Source of the DNA: Aphanothece saxicola GSE-SYN-MK-01-06B
GTDB lineage: Bacteria; Cyanobacteriota; Cyanobacteriia; PCC-6307; Cyanobiaceae
DNA: 64,000 bases
Assembly: GCA_019359745.1 (NCBI GenBank)
Contig: JAHHGT010000009.1
Coordinates: 62,001-126,000 of the forward strand
Direction of reading: 5' to 3'
The position numbers and the translations under genes were made by a program. The notes beneath the pieces were generated by a model. That model was not told the DNA's origin, did not search any database, and was given only the letters and a program-made list of their open reading frames with translations. How positions within the stretch are numbered: position 1 is the stretch's first letter; each line of letters opens with the position of its first letter. Positions 63,719-64,000 of the stretch are shown one piece after another.

Positions 63719-64000
63719 TGGGGACCGGCGCCATGGCCAGCGCGATCGTGATCGAGGGTCTCAACCACCACTTCGGCCGGGGCGCGGTACGGCGCCAGGT
63801 GCTGTTCGACGTGGCGCTGGAGGTGGCCGCCGGCGAGATCGTGCTGCTCACCGGCCCCTCCGGCTCCGGCAAGACCACCCTGCTGACCCTGATCGGCGGG
63901 CTGCGGGCGGCCCAGGGGGGCCGGCTGCGGGTGCTGGGTCGGGAGTTGGTGGGGGCCACGGCGCTGCAGCTCACCCTGGCCCGCCGCGAGCACGGCTACA
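63718..64000 (+). CDS. DevA-type ABC exporter ATP-binding protein (3' end outside window)
   Basis: Only the first 94 codons are in the window. The start TGATG overlaps the permease stop. The Walker A is LTGPSGSGKTTLLTLIGGL, and the Q-loop region is just reached at the edge. It resembles MacB/LolD-type ATPases. It completes a fusion protein-permease-ATPase operon. Confidence 0.92.
   Translation, partial: MGTGAMASAIVIEGLNHHFGRGAVRRQVLFDVALEVAAGEIVLLTGPSGSGKTTLLTLIGGLRAAQGGRLRVLGRELVGATALQLTLARREHGY

Noticed and set aside
1-64000. CRISPR array
   Set aside because: No run of regularly spaced identical direct repeats was seen, and no cas gene. The Cas4-like nuclease at 5.4 kb belongs to the TM0106 family and stands alone.

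Overview
The window is chromosome of a GC-rich unicellular picocyanobacterium, most likely Cyanobium or a close Synechococcus relative. The evidence is four small photosystem II genes (psbK, psbI, psbN, psbH), ntcA with the extended N-terminus I recall from marine picocyanobacteria, an Amt ammonium channel, the long cyanobacterial-type IspH, and many short cyanobacteria-specific families (DUF3155, DUF4079, DUF1997, DUF4278, DUF3181, DUF2811, DUF3769, DUF3146, DUF3084).

Layout. 1-3.2 kb: three glycosyltransferases of a surface-polysaccharide locus. 3.2-50.5 kb: dense core chromosome with both strands used. It holds rdgB and a phosphohexomutase, a TM0106-type nuclease, ygfZ, pyrE, a CAU tRNA, a CorC-like protein, a GH15-like protein, wecG/tagA, psbK, tgt, cobS, a histidine kinase, purH, ispH, amt, sfsA, murJ, tRNA-Arg, glyA, a WecA-like transferase, cinA, leuCD, a DUF3769 outer-membrane protein, psbI, a GH38 mannosidase, psbN, psbH, tatA, pth, a YqgF-like protein, DUF3084, ntcA, rph and dcd. 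Genes are packed tightly. Many convergent pairs overlap at their ends, and three pairs share one CTAG as both stop codons.

50.5-58.9 kb: an accessory region whose left part is visibly AT-richer. Single short genes, all on the + strand up to 58 kb, are separated by imperfect inverted repeats ending in GTTRRRY-like boxes. Several stop codons lie inside these repeats. This looks like an integron cassette array without an integrase (a CALIN), carrying a cysteine-rich protein, a HEPN-like protein, an alpha/beta hydrolase, a PLP decarboxylase, a DUF3592 protein and a gamma-glutamylcyclotransferase. Gene fragments, an AAA kinase, a methyltransferase and an internally deleted MFS transporter follow.

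58.9-64 kb: two adjacent toxin-antitoxin modules (HepT/MntA-like and Phd/VapC), then a TetR regulator divergent from a DevBCA-type ABC exporter that runs off the window.

Regulation visible in sequence: NtcA-type class II promoters before ntcA and amt, each with a 14-bp site exactly 22 bp from a -10-like hexamer, tie ammonium uptake and ntcA autoregulation together. Two good intrinsic terminators are present.
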